NCBI RefSeq assembly: GCF_001280065.1
Contig: NZ_LGEA01000136.1
Span: forward strand, 1 to 64,000
Direction of reading: 5' to 3'
DNA from: Streptomyces sp. NRRL B-1140
GTDB taxonomy: Bacteria; Actinomycetota; Actinomycetes; Streptomycetales; Streptomycetaceae
DNA: 64,000 bases
A model generated the notes under the pieces. That model did not search any database, was not told the DNA's origin, and was given only the letters and a program-made list of their open reading frames with translations. A program made the position numbers and the translations under genes. This document shows, piece by piece, positions 53,919 through 63,593 of the stretch. How positions within the stretch are numbered: position 1 is the first letter of the stretch; each line of letters starts with the position of its first letter.

Positions 53919-54794
53919 ATGACGGTCGAGGCGGACTCGGGGCGGCTCAAGGGCGCGGCGGACGAGCCGGGTTGGGAGGTGGACCCGGACGACGAGTGGG
54001 GCGTCGCGGTCATCGCCACGGTGGGGCGGCAGCTGAAGCTGCGGCGGGAGGCAGTGGGGATGCGGGCCGGCGAGTTCGGGACGGCGGTCGGCTACGGCGA
54101 GGACATGGTCTACAAGATCGAGGGCGGAAAGCGGATTCCCCGGCAGGACTATCTGGTCAGGGCGGATGAGGTGCTGGGGGCGGGCGGGCTGATCGCGGCG
54201 GCCTGGGAGGACGTGAAGAGGGTTCGGTATCCCAAGAAGGTGCGGGAGCTTGCCAAGTTGGAGGGGCAGGCGGTGGAGATCGGGGTGTATGAGTGCAGCA
54301 GCGTCAACGGGCTGTTGCAGACACCCGAGCACGCGCGGGCGTTGTTCGAGTCGTGGCAGCCCGCGTACTCACCGGACGAGGTGGAGCGTCTGGTGGCTGC
54401 GCGCATGGCTCGGCAGTCCGTATTCGAGCGGTCGCCGGCGCCGTCGCTGAGCTTCGTCCAGGAGGAAGCTACGCTGCGCCGCCCGGTCGGAGGCACAATG
54501 GTCTGGCGTCAGCAGCTTGAGCGCCTGCTGGAGGTGGGGCGGTTGCGTAGCGTCAGGCTTCAGGTGATGCCGACGAGCAGCGAGGCCCATCCCGGTCTGA
54601 ACGGGAGGATCGAGGTGCTGAAGTTCGGGGACGGCACTGCGGTGGGCCGGTCCGATGGTGCCTTCAATGGCCGACCGATCACTGACCCGAAACAGATCCG
54701 GATCCTCGAACTGCGGTATGGCACCATCCGAGCTCAGGCCCTTCCCCCACGGGAGTCGCTGGCCTTCATTGAGCAACTGCTGGGAGAGACATGA
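53919..54794 (+). CDS. XRE-family regulator with DUF5753-type C-terminal region
   Basis: A 291-residue WhiJ-like protein. The helix-turn-helix spans residues about 33-75 (RQLKLRREAVGMRAGEFGTA and EDMVYKIEGGKRIP). The remainder matches the ligand-binding DUF5753 region (VYECSSVNGLLQTPEHARAL, PSLSFVQEEATLRRPVG, LRSVRLQVMP). GGAAGG precedes the ATG. It overlaps the DUF397 gene by ATGA. The cognate DUF397 protein usually antagonises or co-binds this type of regulator. Confidence 0.92.
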   Translation: MTVEADSGRLKGAADEPGWEVDPDDEWGVAVIATVGRQLKLRREAVGMRAGEFGTAVGYGEDMVYKIEGGKRIPRQDYLVRADEVLGAGGLIAAAWEDVKRVRYPKKVRELAKLEGQAVEIGVYECSSVNGLLQTPEHARALFESWQPAYSPDEVERLVAARMARQSVFERSPAPSLSFVQEEATLRRPVGGTMVWRQQLERLLEVGRLRSVRLQVMPTSSEAHPGLNGRIEVLKFGDGTAVGRSDGAFNGRPITDPKQIRILELRYGTIRAQALPPRESLAFIEQLLGET

Positions 54795-54994
54795 TCCGCA
54801 AGTCCTCTGTCGGGGACGCCTCCGAACTGGCGTGGTTCAAGAGCAGCTACAGCAGTGGCCCTGACGGCAACTCATGCGTCGAGATCGCCCTGGCTCCCCA
54901 CACTGTTCACGTCCGCGACTCGAAGCACGCCACCCAGGGCCCCCGGCTCGCGCTCACGCCGGAGGCCTGGGTCGGGTTCGTGGCCTCCGTCTAG
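54791..54994 (+). CDS. DUF397 small protein
   Basis: A 67-residue protein with the family core WFKSSYSSGPDGNSCVEIA and VRDSKHATQGPRLALTPEAW. It is translationally coupled to the regulator upstream and is the third member of the WhiJ-like cassette. Confidence 0.94.
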   Translation: MIRKSSVGDASELAWFKSSYSSGPDGNSCVEIALAPHTVHVRDSKHATQGPRLALTPEAWVGFVASV

Positions 54995-55133
54995 CCGTCG
55001 TTCCGAAGGACGCTCACCGCGCGGTCGAACGCCGAGCTCCGGTTCAGAAGGACCCACCGGCGCTGACGGGCGTGCACTGGTCAGTACGGCGATGGGGCCG
55101 GTGTAGCGGGGCCCGGACGCCGGTACGACCCGG

Positions 55134-55565
55134 ATGGGCTCGGGGCGGGTGTGCCGGCCCGGGGCGGGTGGTTCCGGGCGCGCTGCCGGCGTCCCCGACC
55201 CCGTGGAGCGGCTGGAGGAGCCCGAGCTGATGCGGCGCATGTGCCGTATCGGTGCAGATCTTCAGCTGACCCGGCTGCTTCAGGCCCTGGTCGCCGCCGC
55301 CCTCATCGCCGGCACCGAGGCGGGTGAGGGAGCCGCCGGGATCGCGGAGATCCTCCGTGCCGCTTGTGGCCTCGCCGAACCGGGCCGTGCCGGGATCACC
55401 CCCGCCGGCGTCCATCGCATGTGGCGCGTCGTCCACCTGGCCGGCATCCAGCGCCCGGCGTCCGACGCACCCGAGTGGGGGAAGGCCGGCTACCGGGCCT
55501 ACCACGCAGAGCTGGAGCGGCTCCTGCAGGGGGCGGGGCCCGGGGCGGTCCTGCCGTGGGTTTGA
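55134..55565 (+). CDS. Hypothetical protein
   Basis: Up to 143 residues. Codon use is typical of genes here from about 55200 onward (high GC3), and the helical segment RMCRIGADLQLTRLLQALVA is well formed, so I believe it is real. The start is uncertain: ATG 55134 has no clear ribosome site, and the first 20 residues look low-complexity; an internal GTG (about 55203) is possible. I recognise no family. The stop overlaps the rpsJ promoter. Confidence 0.5.
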   Translation: MGSGRVCRPGAGGSGRAAGVPDPVERLEEPELMRRMCRIGADLQLTRLLQALVAAALIAGTEAGEGAAGIAEILRAACGLAEPGRAGITPAGVHRMWRVVHLAGIQRPASDAPEWGKAGYRAYHAELERLLQGAGPGAVLPWV

Positions 55566-55589
55566 CCTACGTCACCCCCGGGGTATTCT
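55562..55589 (+). promoter_or_regulatory. S10 operon promoter
   Basis: TTGACC (55562-55567), 16 bases, TATTCT (55584-55589). Strong housekeeping-sigma match. It implies a leader of about 380 bases before rpsJ, which would explain the gene-free 55566-55978. Confidence 0.7.
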
Positions 55590-55884
55590 CTCCGGCTCGA
55601 TTGGCGTAGCCCCCGCCCCATATGGCAGACTGTCCGAGTTGCTCGGTCGAGTGTTGATGCTGCGCGCCTCCCGCCGGGGGGACCGGAAGCGAGTCCCACA
55701 GTACTCGTCGCCCTAACTGCCGTAAGGCAGCGCTGGGGCGGACGTACGGGAATCTTTCGGGAAGTGCGGTGCGGCACTGGCCAGGCACCCGGCGGGCCTT
55801 CGCCCCCGGTCTGCGGTTCCGGAAGGGCCGTGTGCATTCCCAGCAGGGATGTTCGAACAAGGGACATCTGTGTCAGCGGCAGTG

Positions 55885-55909
55885 CGACACGCCCGACCGC
55901 GTGGGTCGG
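55885..55909 (+). promoter_or_regulatory. Shared leader element, S10 operon copy
   Basis: This matches the element at 47747-47771 in 24 of 25 positions and has the same CCGACC/GGTCGG hairpin. It ends 69 bases before rpsJ. Confidence 0.8.
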
Positions 55910-55978
55910 AGAAACGAAGGCAGCAGAAGGAATCCGCCGGGTTCCAGAGCGTAAGAGAGACAGGACTACTGAGTAGCC

Positions 55979-56287
55979 ATGGCGGGACAGAAGATCCGCA
56001 TCCGGCTCAAGGCCTACGACCACGAGGTCATCGACTCCTCGGCGAAGAAGATCGTCGAGACGGTGACCCGCACTGGTGCGTCGGTCGCGGGCCCGGTGCC
56101 GCTGCCCACTGAGAAGAACGTGTACTGCGTCATCAAGTCGCCGCACAAGTACAAGGACTCGCGCGAGCACTTCGAGATGCGCACGCACAAGCGCCTGATC
56201 GACATCCTCGACCCGACCCCCAAGACCGTTGACTCTCTGATGCGACTCGACCTCCCGGCCGGTGTCGACATCGAGATCAAGCTCTGA
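55979..56287 (+). CDS. rpsJ: Small ribosomal subunit protein uS10
   Basis: A 102-residue S10 ([20 protein letters not shown]). It also partners NusG. First gene of the S10 operon, preceded by a long leader. Confidence 0.97.
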   Translation: MAGQKIRIRLKAYDHEVIDSSAKKIVETVTRTGASVAGPVPLPTEKNVYCVIKSPHKYKDSREHFEMRTHKRLIDILDPTPKTVDSLMRLDLPAGVDIEIKL

Positions 56288-56304
56288 AGGCCGGTGATCT
56301 GAGA

Positions 56305-56949
56305 ATGGCTAAGCAGATCAAGGGCATCCTGGGCGAGAAGCTCGGCATGACGCAGGTGTGGGACGCGAACAACCGCGTTGTTCCGGTCACCGTCGTCAAG
56401 GCCGGCCCCAACGTCGTCACCCAGGTCCGCACGAACGACGTCGACGGCTACGAGTCCGTCCAGATCGCGTTCGGCGAGATCGACCCGCGCAAGGTGAACA
56501 AGCCCCTCAAGGGCCACTTCGCCAAGGCCGACGTCACTCCCCGCCGCCACCTCGTCGAGATCCGTACCGCTGACGCCAGCGAGTACACCCTCGGCCAGGA
56601 GATCACCGCCGAGGTGTTCGAGGCCGGCATCAAGGTCGACGTGACCGGCAAGAGCAAGGGCAAGGGCTTCGCCGGTGTCATGAAGCGTCACAACTTCAAG
56701 GGCCTCGGCGCCGGACACGGCACCCAGCGCAAGCACCGCTCGCCCGGTTCCATCGGTGGCTGCGCCACCCCGGGCCGTGTGTTCAAGGGCCTCCGCATGG
56801 CGGGTCGCATGGGCAACGAGCGGGTCACCACCCAGAACCTGACCGTCCACGCCGTTGACGCGGAGAAGGGTCTGCTGCTCATCAAGGGCGCTGTCCCCGG
56901 TCCGAACGGCGGCCTCGTCCTGGTCCGCACCGCGGCCAAGGGGGCCTGA
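56305..56949 (+). CDS. rplC: Large ribosomal subunit protein uL3
   Basis: A 214-residue L3 ([20 protein letters not shown]), with the conserved [20 protein letters not shown] loop reaching toward the peptidyl transferase centre. Confidence 0.97.
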   Translation: MAKQIKGILGEKLGMTQVWDANNRVVPVTVVKAGPNVVTQVRTNDVDGYESVQIAFGEIDPRKVNKPLKGHFAKADVTPRRHLVEIRTADASEYTLGQEITAEVFEAGIKVDVTGKSKGKGFAGVMKRHNFKGLGAGHGTQRKHRSPGSIGGCATPGRVFKGLRMAGRMGNERVTTQNLTVHAVDAEKGLLLIKGAVPGPNGGLVLVRTAAKGA

Positions 56950-56957
56950 GGTAACCG

Positions 56958-57614
56958 ATGAGCACTGTTGACATCCTTTCGCCGGCGGGCGACAAGGCCG
57001 GTTCCGTCGAGCTCCCCGCGGAGATCTTCGACGTCGAGAAGGTCAGCATCCCGCTGATCCACCAGGTCGTCGTCGCGCAGCTGGCCGCGGCCCGTCAGGG
57101 CACGCACAAGACCAAGACCCGTGGCGAGGTCCGCGGCGGTGGCAAGAAGCCGTACCGCCAGAAGGGCACCGGTCGCGCCCGTCAGGGTTCGACCCGCGCG
57201 CCGCAGTTCGCCGGTGGTGGCGTCGTGCACGGTCCCGTGCCGCGTGACTACTCGCAGCGGACCCCGAAGAAGATGAAGGCTGCCGCGCTGCGTCACGCCC
57301 TCACCGACCGGGCCCGCCACAACCGCATCCACGTCGTCTCCGGCGTCGTCGAGGGTGACAACCCGTCGACGAAGGCCGCCAGGACGCTGTTCGGCAAGAT
57401 CTCGGAGCGCAAGAACCTGCTCCTGGTCGTCGACCGCGCCGACGAGGCCGCGTGGCTGTCCGCCCGCAACCTGCCCCAGATCCACATCCTGGAGCCGGGC
57501 CAGCTGAACACGTACGACGTTCTCGTCTCGGACGACGTGGTCTTCACCCAGGCCGCCTTCGAGTCCTTCGTGTCCGGCCCGAAGGCCAATGACACCGAAG
57601 GGAGCGAGGCCTGA
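56958..57614 (+). CDS. rplD: Large ribosomal subunit protein uL4
   Basis: A 218-residue L4. The exit-tunnel loop ([20 protein letters not shown]) lies near residues 56-75. It shares a TGATG junction with rplW. Confidence 0.97.
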   Translation: MSTVDILSPAGDKAGSVELPAEIFDVEKVSIPLIHQVVVAQLAAARQGTHKTKTRGEVRGGGKKPYRQKGTGRARQGSTRAPQFAGGGVVHGPVPRDYSQRTPKKMKAAALRHALTDRARHNRIHVVSGVVEGDNPSTKAARTLFGKISERKNLLLVVDRADEAAWLSARNLPQIHILEPGQLNTYDVLVSDDVVFTQAAFESFVSGPKANDTEGSEA

Positions 57615-58033
57615 TGGCTATCCGTCACCCCGCTATCGCCTCCAAGGCGGCGAAGAAGGCCAAGGCCGCTCGCGTCGCCAAGGCCCGTCGCCACGCGACG
57701 GAGGGCAAGAACACCGTCGAGACCCCGCTGAGCAAGTCCTTCACGGACCCCCGTGACGTGCTGCTCAAGCCGGTCGTCTCCGAGAAGAGCTACGCGCTCC
57801 TCGACGAGGGCAAGTACACGTTCGTCGTGGACCCGAGCGCCAACAAGACCCAGATCAAGCAGGCCGTCCAGGCGGTCTTCTCGGTCAAGGTCACCGGGGT
57901 CAACACGATCAACCGCCAGGGCAAGCGCAAGCGGACCCGCACCGGCTTCGGCCAGCGCGCGTCCACCAAGCGCGCGATCGTGACCCTCGCTGAGGGCGAC
58001 CGTATCGACATCTTCGGCGGTCCGACCGCCTAA
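57614..58033 (+). CDS. rplW: Large ribosomal subunit protein uL23
   Basis: A 139-residue L23 with an extra N-terminal section of about 40 Ala/Lys/Arg-rich residues before the family core [19 protein letters not shown]. It sits at the tunnel exit, where SRP and trigger factor dock. Confidence 0.96.
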   Translation: MAIRHPAIASKAAKKAKAARVAKARRHATEGKNTVETPLSKSFTDPRDVLLKPVVSEKSYALLDEGKYTFVVDPSANKTQIKQAVQAVFSVKVTGVNTINRQGKRKRTRTGFGQRASTKRAIVTLAEGDRIDIFGGPTA

Positions 58034-58073
58034 GGGCGGTCCGGATCGTCCGATATCGGACGAGGACTGAGAA

Positions 58074-58910
58074 ATGGGAATCCGCAAGTACAAGCCGACT
58101 ACGCCGGGCCGTCGTGGCTCCAGCGTCGCCGACTTCGTCGAGGTCACGCGGTCCACGCCGGAGAAGTCGTTGGTCCGCCCCCTGCACAGCAAGGGTGGCC
58201 GTAACAACTCCGGTCGTGTGACCGTCCGCCACCAGGGCGGTGGCCACAAGCGCGCCTACCGCGTGATCGACTTCCGTCGTCACGACAAGGACGGCGTGCC
58301 GGCGAAGGTCGCGCACATCGAGTACGACCCCAACCGCACCGCGCGCATCGCGCTCCTGCACTACGCGGACGGCGAGAAGCGCTACATCCTCGCGCCGCGT
58401 GGCCTGAACCAGGGCGACCGCGTCGAGAACGGTCCCGGGGCCGACATCAAGCCGGGCAACAACCTTGCCCTGCGTAACATCCCGGTCGGTACCACGCTGC
58501 ACGCCATCGAGCTGCGTCCGGGCGGCGGCGCGAAGTTCGCCCGCTCCGCCGGCGCCTCGGTGCAGCTGCTCGCGAAGGAGGGCTCGATGGCCCACCTCCG
58601 CATGCCGTCCGGTGAGATCCGCCTGGTCGACCAGCGCTGCCGCGCCACGGTCGGCGAGGTCGGCAACGCCGAGCAGAGCAACATCAACTGGGGTAAGGCG
58701 GGCCGTAAGCGCTGGCTGGGCGTTCGCCCGACCGTGCGTGGTGTGGTCATGAACCCCGTGGACCACCCGCACGGTGGTGGCGAAGGCCGTACCTCGGGTG
58801 GTCGCCACCCGGTGTCCCCCTGGGGCAAGAAGGAAGGCCGTACTCGTTCGCCCAAGAAGGCGTCGAACAAGTACATCGTCCGCCGCCGCAAGACGAACAA
58901 GAAGCGCTAA
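58074..58910 (+). CDS. rplB: Large ribosomal subunit protein uL2
   Basis: A 278-residue L2, starting [15 protein letters not shown], with the conserved [16 protein letters not shown] loop and its His near residue 230 that supports peptidyl transfer. Confidence 0.97.
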   Translation: MGIRKYKPTTPGRRGSSVADFVEVTRSTPEKSLVRPLHSKGGRNNSGRVTVRHQGGGHKRAYRVIDFRRHDKDGVPAKVAHIEYDPNRTARIALLHYADGEKRYILAPRGLNQGDRVENGPGADIKPGNNLALRNIPVGTTLHAIELRPGGGAKFARSAGASVQLLAKEGSMAHLRMPSGEIRLVDQRCRATVGEVGNAEQSNINWGKAGRKRWLGVRPTVRGVVMNPVDHPHGGGEGRTSGGRHPVSPWGKKEGRTRSPKKASNKYIVRRRKTNKKR

Positions 58911-58922
58911 GGACGGGTTGAG

Positions 58923-59204
58923 ATGCCTCGTAGCTTGAAGAAGGGGCCCTTCGTCGACGACCACCTGATCAAGAAGGTGGACGCCCAGAACGAAGCCGGC
59001 ACCAAGAACGTCATCAAGACCTGGTCCCGTCGCTCCATGATCGTGCCGGCCATGCTCGGCCACACGCTCGCGGTGCACAACGGCAAGACCCACATTCCGG
59101 TGTTCGTCACCGAGTCGATGGTCGGCCACAAGCTCGGCGAGTTCTCGCCGACGCGCACCTTCCGGGGTCACGTCAAGGACGACCGGAAGTCGAAGCGCCG
59201 CTAA
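58923..59204 (+). CDS. rpsS: Small ribosomal subunit protein uS19
   Basis: A 93-residue S19 ([19 protein letters not shown]). It binds the 30S head with S13. Confidence 0.97.
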   Translation: MPRSLKKGPFVDDHLIKKVDAQNEAGTKNVIKTWSRRSMIVPAMLGHTLAVHNGKTHIPVFVTESMVGHKLGEFSPTRTFRGHVKDDRKSKRR

Positions 59205-59246
59205 GCGCGGGGTGGAATGACCATGACAGACACTGGAAGGACAACC

Positions 59247-59594
59247 ATGGAAGCCAGGGCCCAGGCGCGGTACATCCGCGTCACGCCCATGAAGGCCCGC
59301 CGCGTGGTGGACCTCATCCGTGGCCTCGACGCCACGGAGGCTCAGGCGGTCCTGCGTTTCGCCCCGCAGGCCGCGAGCCAGCCGGTCGGCAAGGTGCTGG
59401 ACAGCGCCATCGCCAACGCCGCGCACAACTACGACCACACCGATGTCGACAGCCTCTTCGTCTCCGAGGCCTACGTCGACGAGGGCCCGACCCTGAAGCG
59501 GTTCCGGCCGCGCGCCCAGGGCCGTGCCTACCGGATCCGCAAGCGGACCAGCCACATCACCGTGGTCGTCAGCAGCAAGGAAGGAACCCGGTAA
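59247..59594 (+). CDS. rplV: Large ribosomal subunit protein uL22
   Basis: A 115-residue L22 from ATG 59247, which has GGAAGGA six bases upstream; an in-frame start at 59217 would add ten residues. [20 protein letters not shown] opens the core, and the tunnel loop lies near [15 protein letters not shown]. The stop overlaps rpsC. Confidence 0.94.
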   Translation: MEARAQARYIRVTPMKARRVVDLIRGLDATEAQAVLRFAPQAASQPVGKVLDSAIANAAHNYDHTDVDSLFVSEAYVDEGPTLKRFRPRAQGRAYRIRKRTSHITVVVSSKEGTR

Positions 59595-60421
59595 TGGGCC
59601 AGAAGGTAAACCCGCACGGGTTCCGGCTCGGTGTCACGACCGACTTCAAGTCGCGTTGGTACGCCGACAAGCTGTACAAGGACTACGTCAAGGAAGACGT
59701 CGCCATCCGTCGGATGATGACGTCCGGCATGGAGCGCGCCGGCATCTCCAAGGTCGAGATCGAGCGCACCCGTGACCGCGTGCGTGTGGACATCCACACC
59801 GCTCGTCCGGGCATCGTCATCGGCCGCCGTGGCGCCGAGGCCGACCGCATCCGCGGTGACCTCGAGAAGCTCACGGGCAAGCAGGTCCAGCTGAACATCC
59901 TCGAGGTCAAGAACCCCGAGACCGACGCTCAGCTGGTTGCCCAGGCCGTCGCCGAGCAGCTCTCCTCCCGCGTCTCCTTCCGCCGCGCCATGCGTAAGAG
60001 CATGCAGTCGGCGATGAAGGCCGGCGCCAAGGGCATCAAGATCCAGTGCGGTGGCCGCCTCGGTGGCGCCGAGATGTCCCGCTCGGAGTTCTACCGCGAG
60101 GGCCGTGTGCCCCTGCACACGCTCCGCGCGAACGTGGACTACGGCTTCTTCGAGGCCAAGACGACCTTCGGCCGCATCGGCGTGAAGGTCTGGATCTACA
60201 AGGGCGACGTCAAGAACATCGCCGAGGTCCGCGCCGAGAACGCCGCTGCCCGTGCGGGTAACCGCCCGGCCCGCGGTGGCGCCGACCGCCCGGCCCGTGG
60301 TGGCCGCGGTGGCGAGCGTGGCGGGCGCGGTCGTAAGCCGCAGCAGGCTGCAGGCACCGAGGCCCCCAAGGCTGAGGCTCCCGCCGCCGCTCCGGCTGAG
60401 AGCACCGGAACGGAGGCCTGA
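59594..60421 (+). CDS. rpsC: Small ribosomal subunit protein uS3
   Basis: A 275-residue S3. The KH domain contains [15 protein letters not shown]. The last 60 or so residues are an RG/PA-rich tail ([19 protein letters not shown]) ending in an Ala/Pro/Glu stretch, longer than in E. coli. Start overlaps the rplV stop. Confidence 0.96.
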   Translation: MGQKVNPHGFRLGVTTDFKSRWYADKLYKDYVKEDVAIRRMMTSGMERAGISKVEIERTRDRVRVDIHTARPGIVIGRRGAEADRIRGDLEKLTGKQVQLNILEVKNPETDAQLVAQAVAEQLSSRVSFRRAMRKSMQSAMKAGAKGIKIQCGGRLGGAEMSRSEFYREGRVPLHTLRANVDYGFFEAKTTFGRIGVKVWIYKGDVKNIAEVRAENAAARAGNRPARGGADRPARGGRGGERGGRGRKPQQAAGTEAPKAEAPAAAPAESTGTEA

Positions 60422-60426
60422 CCGTC

Positions 60427-60846
60427 ATGCTGATCCCCCGTAGGGTCAAGCACCGCAAGCAGCACCACCCCAAGCGCAACGGCATGTCCAAGGGTGGCAC
60501 GCAGGTTGCGTTCGGCGAGTACGGCATCCAGGCGCTGACCCCGGCCTACGTGACGAACCGCCAGATCGAGGCGGCTCGTATCGCGATGACCCGCCACATC
60601 AAGCGTGGCGGCAAGGTCTGGATCAACATCTACCCGGACCGCCCCCTCACCAAGAAGCCCGCCGAGACCCGCATGGGTTCCGGTAAGGGTTCTCCTGAGT
60701 GGTGGATCGCCAACGTCAAGCCCGGACGTGTGATGTTCGAGCTGTCGTACCCCAACGAGAAGATCGCGCGCGAGGCTCTGACCCGTGCGGCTCACAAGCT
60801 GCCGATGAAGTGCAAGATCGTTAAGCGCGAGGCAGGTGAAGCGTGA
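60427..60846 (+). CDS. rplP: Large ribosomal subunit protein uL16
   Basis: A 139-residue L16 ([20 protein letters not shown]), with [19 protein letters not shown]. Arg-rich loop contacts tRNA sites. ATGA overlap with rpmC. Confidence 0.97.
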   Translation: MLIPRRVKHRKQHHPKRNGMSKGGTQVAFGEYGIQALTPAYVTNRQIEAARIAMTRHIKRGGKVWINIYPDRPLTKKPAETRMGSGKGSPEWWIANVKPGRVMFELSYPNEKIAREALTRAAHKLPMKCKIVKREAGEA

Positions 60847-61070
60847 TGTCGGCCGGTACCAAGGCGTCTGAGCTGCGCGAGCTGGGCAACGAGGAGCTTC
60901 TCGCGAAGCTTCGCGAGGCCAAGGAAGAGCTGTTCAACCTCCGCTTCCAGGCGGCGACTGGTCAGCTCGAGAACCACGGCCGGCTCAAGGCCGTCCGTAA
61001 GGACATCGCGCGGATCTACACCCTGATGCGTGAGCGCGAGCTGGGCATCGAGACGGTGGAGAGCGCCTGA
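60846..61070 (+). CDS. rpmC: Large ribosomal subunit protein uL29
   Basis: A 74-residue L29 beginning at ATG 60846 ([18 protein letters not shown]). A GTG three bases earlier is possible. It overlaps rpsQ by TGATG. Confidence 0.95.
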   Translation: MSAGTKASELRELGNEELLAKLREAKEELFNLRFQAATGQLENHGRLKAVRKDIARIYTLMRERELGIETVESA

Positions 61071-61357
61071 TGAGCGAGAGCAACGTGACTGAAGAGACCA
61101 AGACGGACCGCGGTTTCCGCAAGACCCGTGAGGGTCTGGTCGTCAGCGACAAGATGGACAAGACCGTCGTCGTCGCCGTCGAGGACCGCGTCAAGCACGC
61201 GCTGTACGGCAAGGTCATCCGCCGTACGAGCAAGCTCAAGGCCCACGACGAGCAGAACGCCGCGGGTGTCGGCGACCGCGTCCTCCTCATGGAGACCCGG
61301 CCGCTGTCCGCGACGAAGCGCTGGCGCGTCGTCGAGATCCTCGAGAAGGCCAAGTAA
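61070..61357 (+). CDS. rpsQ: Small ribosomal subunit protein uS17
   Basis: A 95-residue S17 with [20 protein letters not shown]. Last gene of the S10 unit; its stop is inside a hairpin. Confidence 0.96.
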   Translation: MSESNVTEETKTDRGFRKTREGLVVSDKMDKTVVVAVEDRVKHALYGKVIRRTSKLKAHDEQNAAGVGDRVLLMETRPLSATKRWRVVEILEKAK

Positions 61358-61460
61358 TTCCCGCGAGGGAATTCCGAAGGCAAGCACATCCCTCCTAGGG
61401 GGACTCCCTAGGAATCGTTCCGCCAGGCTCGGGGCGGGGAGCGTCATGCGCTCCGCCCCG
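61356..61460 (+). other. Three consecutive hairpins at the S10/spc boundary
   Basis: AATTCCC/GGGAATT (61356-61373), TCCTAGGG/CCCTAGGA (61393-61413) and a G/C-rich stem with a bulge (about 61430-61460) fill the 131-base gap before rplN. They may partly terminate S10 mRNA or control the spc operon. Confidence 0.65.
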
Positions 61461-61488
61461 GGAACCGGCAGACAATCAGGAGATAGAC

Positions 61489-61857
61489 GTGATCCAGCAG
61501 GAGTCGCGACTGCGTGTCGCCGACAACACTGGTGCGAAGGAGATCCTTTGCATCCGTGTGCTCGGTGGCTCCGGTCGCCGCTACGCGGGTATCGGTGACG
61601 TCATCGTCGCCACCGTCAAGGACGCGATCCCCGGTGGCAACGTGAAGAAGGGTGACGTCGTCAAGGCGGTCATCGTTCGCACCGTCAAGGAGCGCCGCCG
61701 TCCGGACGGCTCGTACATCCGCTTCGACGAGAACGCCGCCGTCATTCTGAAGAACGACGGCGACCCTCGCGGCACCCGTATCTTCGGCCCGGTCGGCCGT
61801 GAGCTGCGCGAGAAGAAGTTCATGAAGATCATCTCGCTCGCGCCGGAGGTGCTGTAA
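61489..61857 (+). CDS. rplN: Large ribosomal subunit protein uL14
   Basis: A 122-residue L14 ([23 protein letters not shown] start). First gene of the spc operon. Confidence 0.97.
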   Translation: MIQQESRLRVADNTGAKEILCIRVLGGSGRRYAGIGDVIVATVKDAIPGGNVKKGDVVKAVIVRTVKERRRPDGSYIRFDENAAVILKNDGDPRGTRIFGPVGRELREKKFMKIISLAPEVL

Positions 61858-61859
61858 GC

Positions 61860-62183
61860 ATGAAGATCAAGAAGGGCGACCTGGTCCAGGTCATCACCGG
61901 TAAGGACAAGGGCAAGCAGGGCAAGGTCATTGCCGCTTACCCGCGCGACGAGCGCGTCCTGGTCGAGGGTGTCAACCGGGTCAAGAAGCACACCAAGGCC
62001 GGTCCGACGGCTCGCGGTTCGCAGGCCGGCGGCATCGTCACCACCGAGGCGCCGATCCACGTCTCCAACGTCCAGCTGGTCGTGGAGAAGGACGGCAACA
62101 AGGTCGTGACCCGCGTCGGTTACCGCTTCGACGACGAAGGCAACAAGATCCGCGTTGCCAAGCGGACGGGTGAGGACATCTGA
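61860..62183 (+). CDS. rplX: Large ribosomal subunit protein uL24
   Basis: A 107-residue L24 with a KOW motif ([20 protein letters not shown]). TGATG junction with rplE. Confidence 0.97.
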   Translation: MKIKKGDLVQVITGKDKGKQGKVIAAYPRDERVLVEGVNRVKKHTKAGPTARGSQAGGIVTTEAPIHVSNVQLVVEKDGNKVVTRVGYRFDDEGNKIRVAKRTGEDI

Positions 62184-62740
62184 TGACGACCACCACCAGC
62201 CCGCGTCTGAAGCAGAAGTACCGTGAGGAGATCACGGGCAAGCTGCGTGACGAGTTCAAGTACGAGAACGTCATGCAGATCCCCGGTCTCGTCAAGATCG
62301 TGGTCAACATGGGTGTGGGCGACGCCGCCCGCGACTCCAAGCTGATCGAGGGTGCCATCAAGGACCTCACCACGATCACCGGTCAGAAGCCGGCCGTCAC
62401 CAAGGCCCGCAAGTCCATCGCGCAGTTCAAGCTGCGTGAGGGCCAGCCGATCGGTGCCCACGTCACGCTTCGTGGCGACCGCATGTGGGAGTTCCTGGAC
62501 CGCACCCTGTCGCTCGCGCTGCCGCGCATCCGCGACTTCCGCGGCCTGTCCCCCAAGCAGTTCGACGGCCGTGGCAACTACACCTTCGGTCTCACGGAGC
62601 AGGTCATGTTCCACGAGATCGACCAGGACAAGATCGACCGCACCCGGGGTATGGACATCACCGTGGTGACCACGGCGACCAACGACGCTGAGGGCCGCGC
62701 GCTCCTTCGTCACCTCGGCTTCCCCTTCAAGGAGGCGTGA
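62183..62740 (+). CDS. rplE: Large ribosomal subunit protein uL5
   Basis: A 185-residue L5, binding 5S r[32 protein letters not shown] and [11 protein letters not shown] are conserved. Confidence 0.97.
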   Translation: MTTTTSPRLKQKYREEITGKLRDEFKYENVMQIPGLVKIVVNMGVGDAARDSKLIEGAIKDLTTITGQKPAVTKARKSIAQFKLREGQPIGAHVTLRGDRMWEFLDRTLSLALPRIRDFRGLSPKQFDGRGNYTFGLTEQVMFHEIDQDKIDRTRGMDITVVTTATNDAEGRALLRHLGFPFKEA

Positions 62741-62745
62741 GCGAG

Positions 62746-62931
62746 ATGGCGAAGAAGGCTCTGATCGCTAAGGCTGCTCGCAAGCCCAAGTTCGGTGTGC
62801 GTGGCTACACCCGTTGCCAGCGCTGCGGCCGCCCGCACTCCGTGTACCGCAAGTTCGGCCTCTGCCGCGTGTGCCTTCGTGAGATGGCTCACCGTGGCGA
62901 GCTGCCGGGCGTGACCAAGAGCTCCTGGTAA
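62746..62931 (+). CDS. rpsZ: Small ribosomal subunit protein uS14, zinc type
   Basis: A 61-residue short S14 with CQRC and CRVC zinc pairs. The ATG at 62746 has GGAGG upstream; a GTG at 62737 would add three residues. The short zinc form is the usual spc-operon copy in actinobacteria. Confidence 0.95.
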   Translation: MAKKALIAKAARKPKFGVRGYTRCQRCGRPHSVYRKFGLCRVCLREMAHRGELPGVTKSSW

Positions 62932-62949
62932 TCCCCCTTATAAGGGATT
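62930..62949 (+). other. Palindromic hairpin after rpsZ
   Basis: AATCCC and GGGATT flank the perfect palindrome CCCTTATAAGGG, overlapping the rpsZ stop. It begins a 239-base gap before rpsH; I see no gene there, only a possible -10 TAGGCT near 63005. Confidence 0.6.
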
Positions 62950-63170
62950 CGCAGGGCTCTCGGTAAGCACGTAGGGGTGGCAGGACGCCCGGCCCGCATG
63001 GCTTAGGCTTGTGGGGTTGGGCGTCTGCCGCCGCCCGTACCGCGGACACCTGTCCGCTCATTGAATGCTTACTACGCCGTAGGTCCACCGCGCCGCACCC
63101 GTCCCGTCTCGGATCGGGGAGAGGGATGGCGCACCAGGAAACCCCGGCGAGAGAGGCCGAAGGCCAATTC

Positions 63171-63569
63171 ATGACCATGACTGATCCGATCGCAGACATG
63201 CTGACGCGTCTGCGGAACGCGAACTCGGCATACCACGACTCTGTGACGATGCCGGCGTCCAAGATCAAGTCGCACATCGCGGAGATCCTCCAGCAGGAGG
63301 GCTTCATCACGGGCTGGAAGGTCGAGGACGCCGAGGTCGGCAAGAACCTCGTCCTGGAGCTGAAGTTCGGCCCCAACCGTGAGCGCTCCATCGCGGGCAT
63401 CAAGCGGATCTCCAAGCCCGGTCTCCGGGTGTACGCGAAGTCCACCAACCTGCCGAAGGTTCTCGGCGGCCTGGGCGTGGCCATCATCTCCACGTCCCAC
63501 GGTCTCCTGACCGACAAGCAGGCGCAGAAGAAGGGCGTGGGTGGGGAAGTCCTCGCCTACGTCTGGTAA
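63171..63569 (+). CDS. rpsH: Small ribosomal subunit protein uS8
   Basis: A 132-residue S8 ([19 protein letters not shown]), with [10 protein letters not shown] at the end. S8 represses the spc operon in E. coli. An internal ATG at 63177 is an alternative start. Confidence 0.96.
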   Translation: MTMTDPIADMLTRLRNANSAYHDSVTMPASKIKSHIAEILQQEGFITGWKVEDAEVGKNLVLELKFGPNRERSIAGIKRISKPGLRVYAKSTNLPKVLGGLGVAIISTSHGLLTDKQAQKKGVGGEVLAYVW

Positions 63570-63593
63570 TTCGGGAACGGAGGAGAGACAGCA

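Noticed and set aside
52280..55565. Toxin-antitoxin or phage-defence island
   Set aside because: The regulator, ATPase and DUF397 proteins match the developmental WhiJ-like cassette; no nuclease, phage gene or toxin domain was seen.
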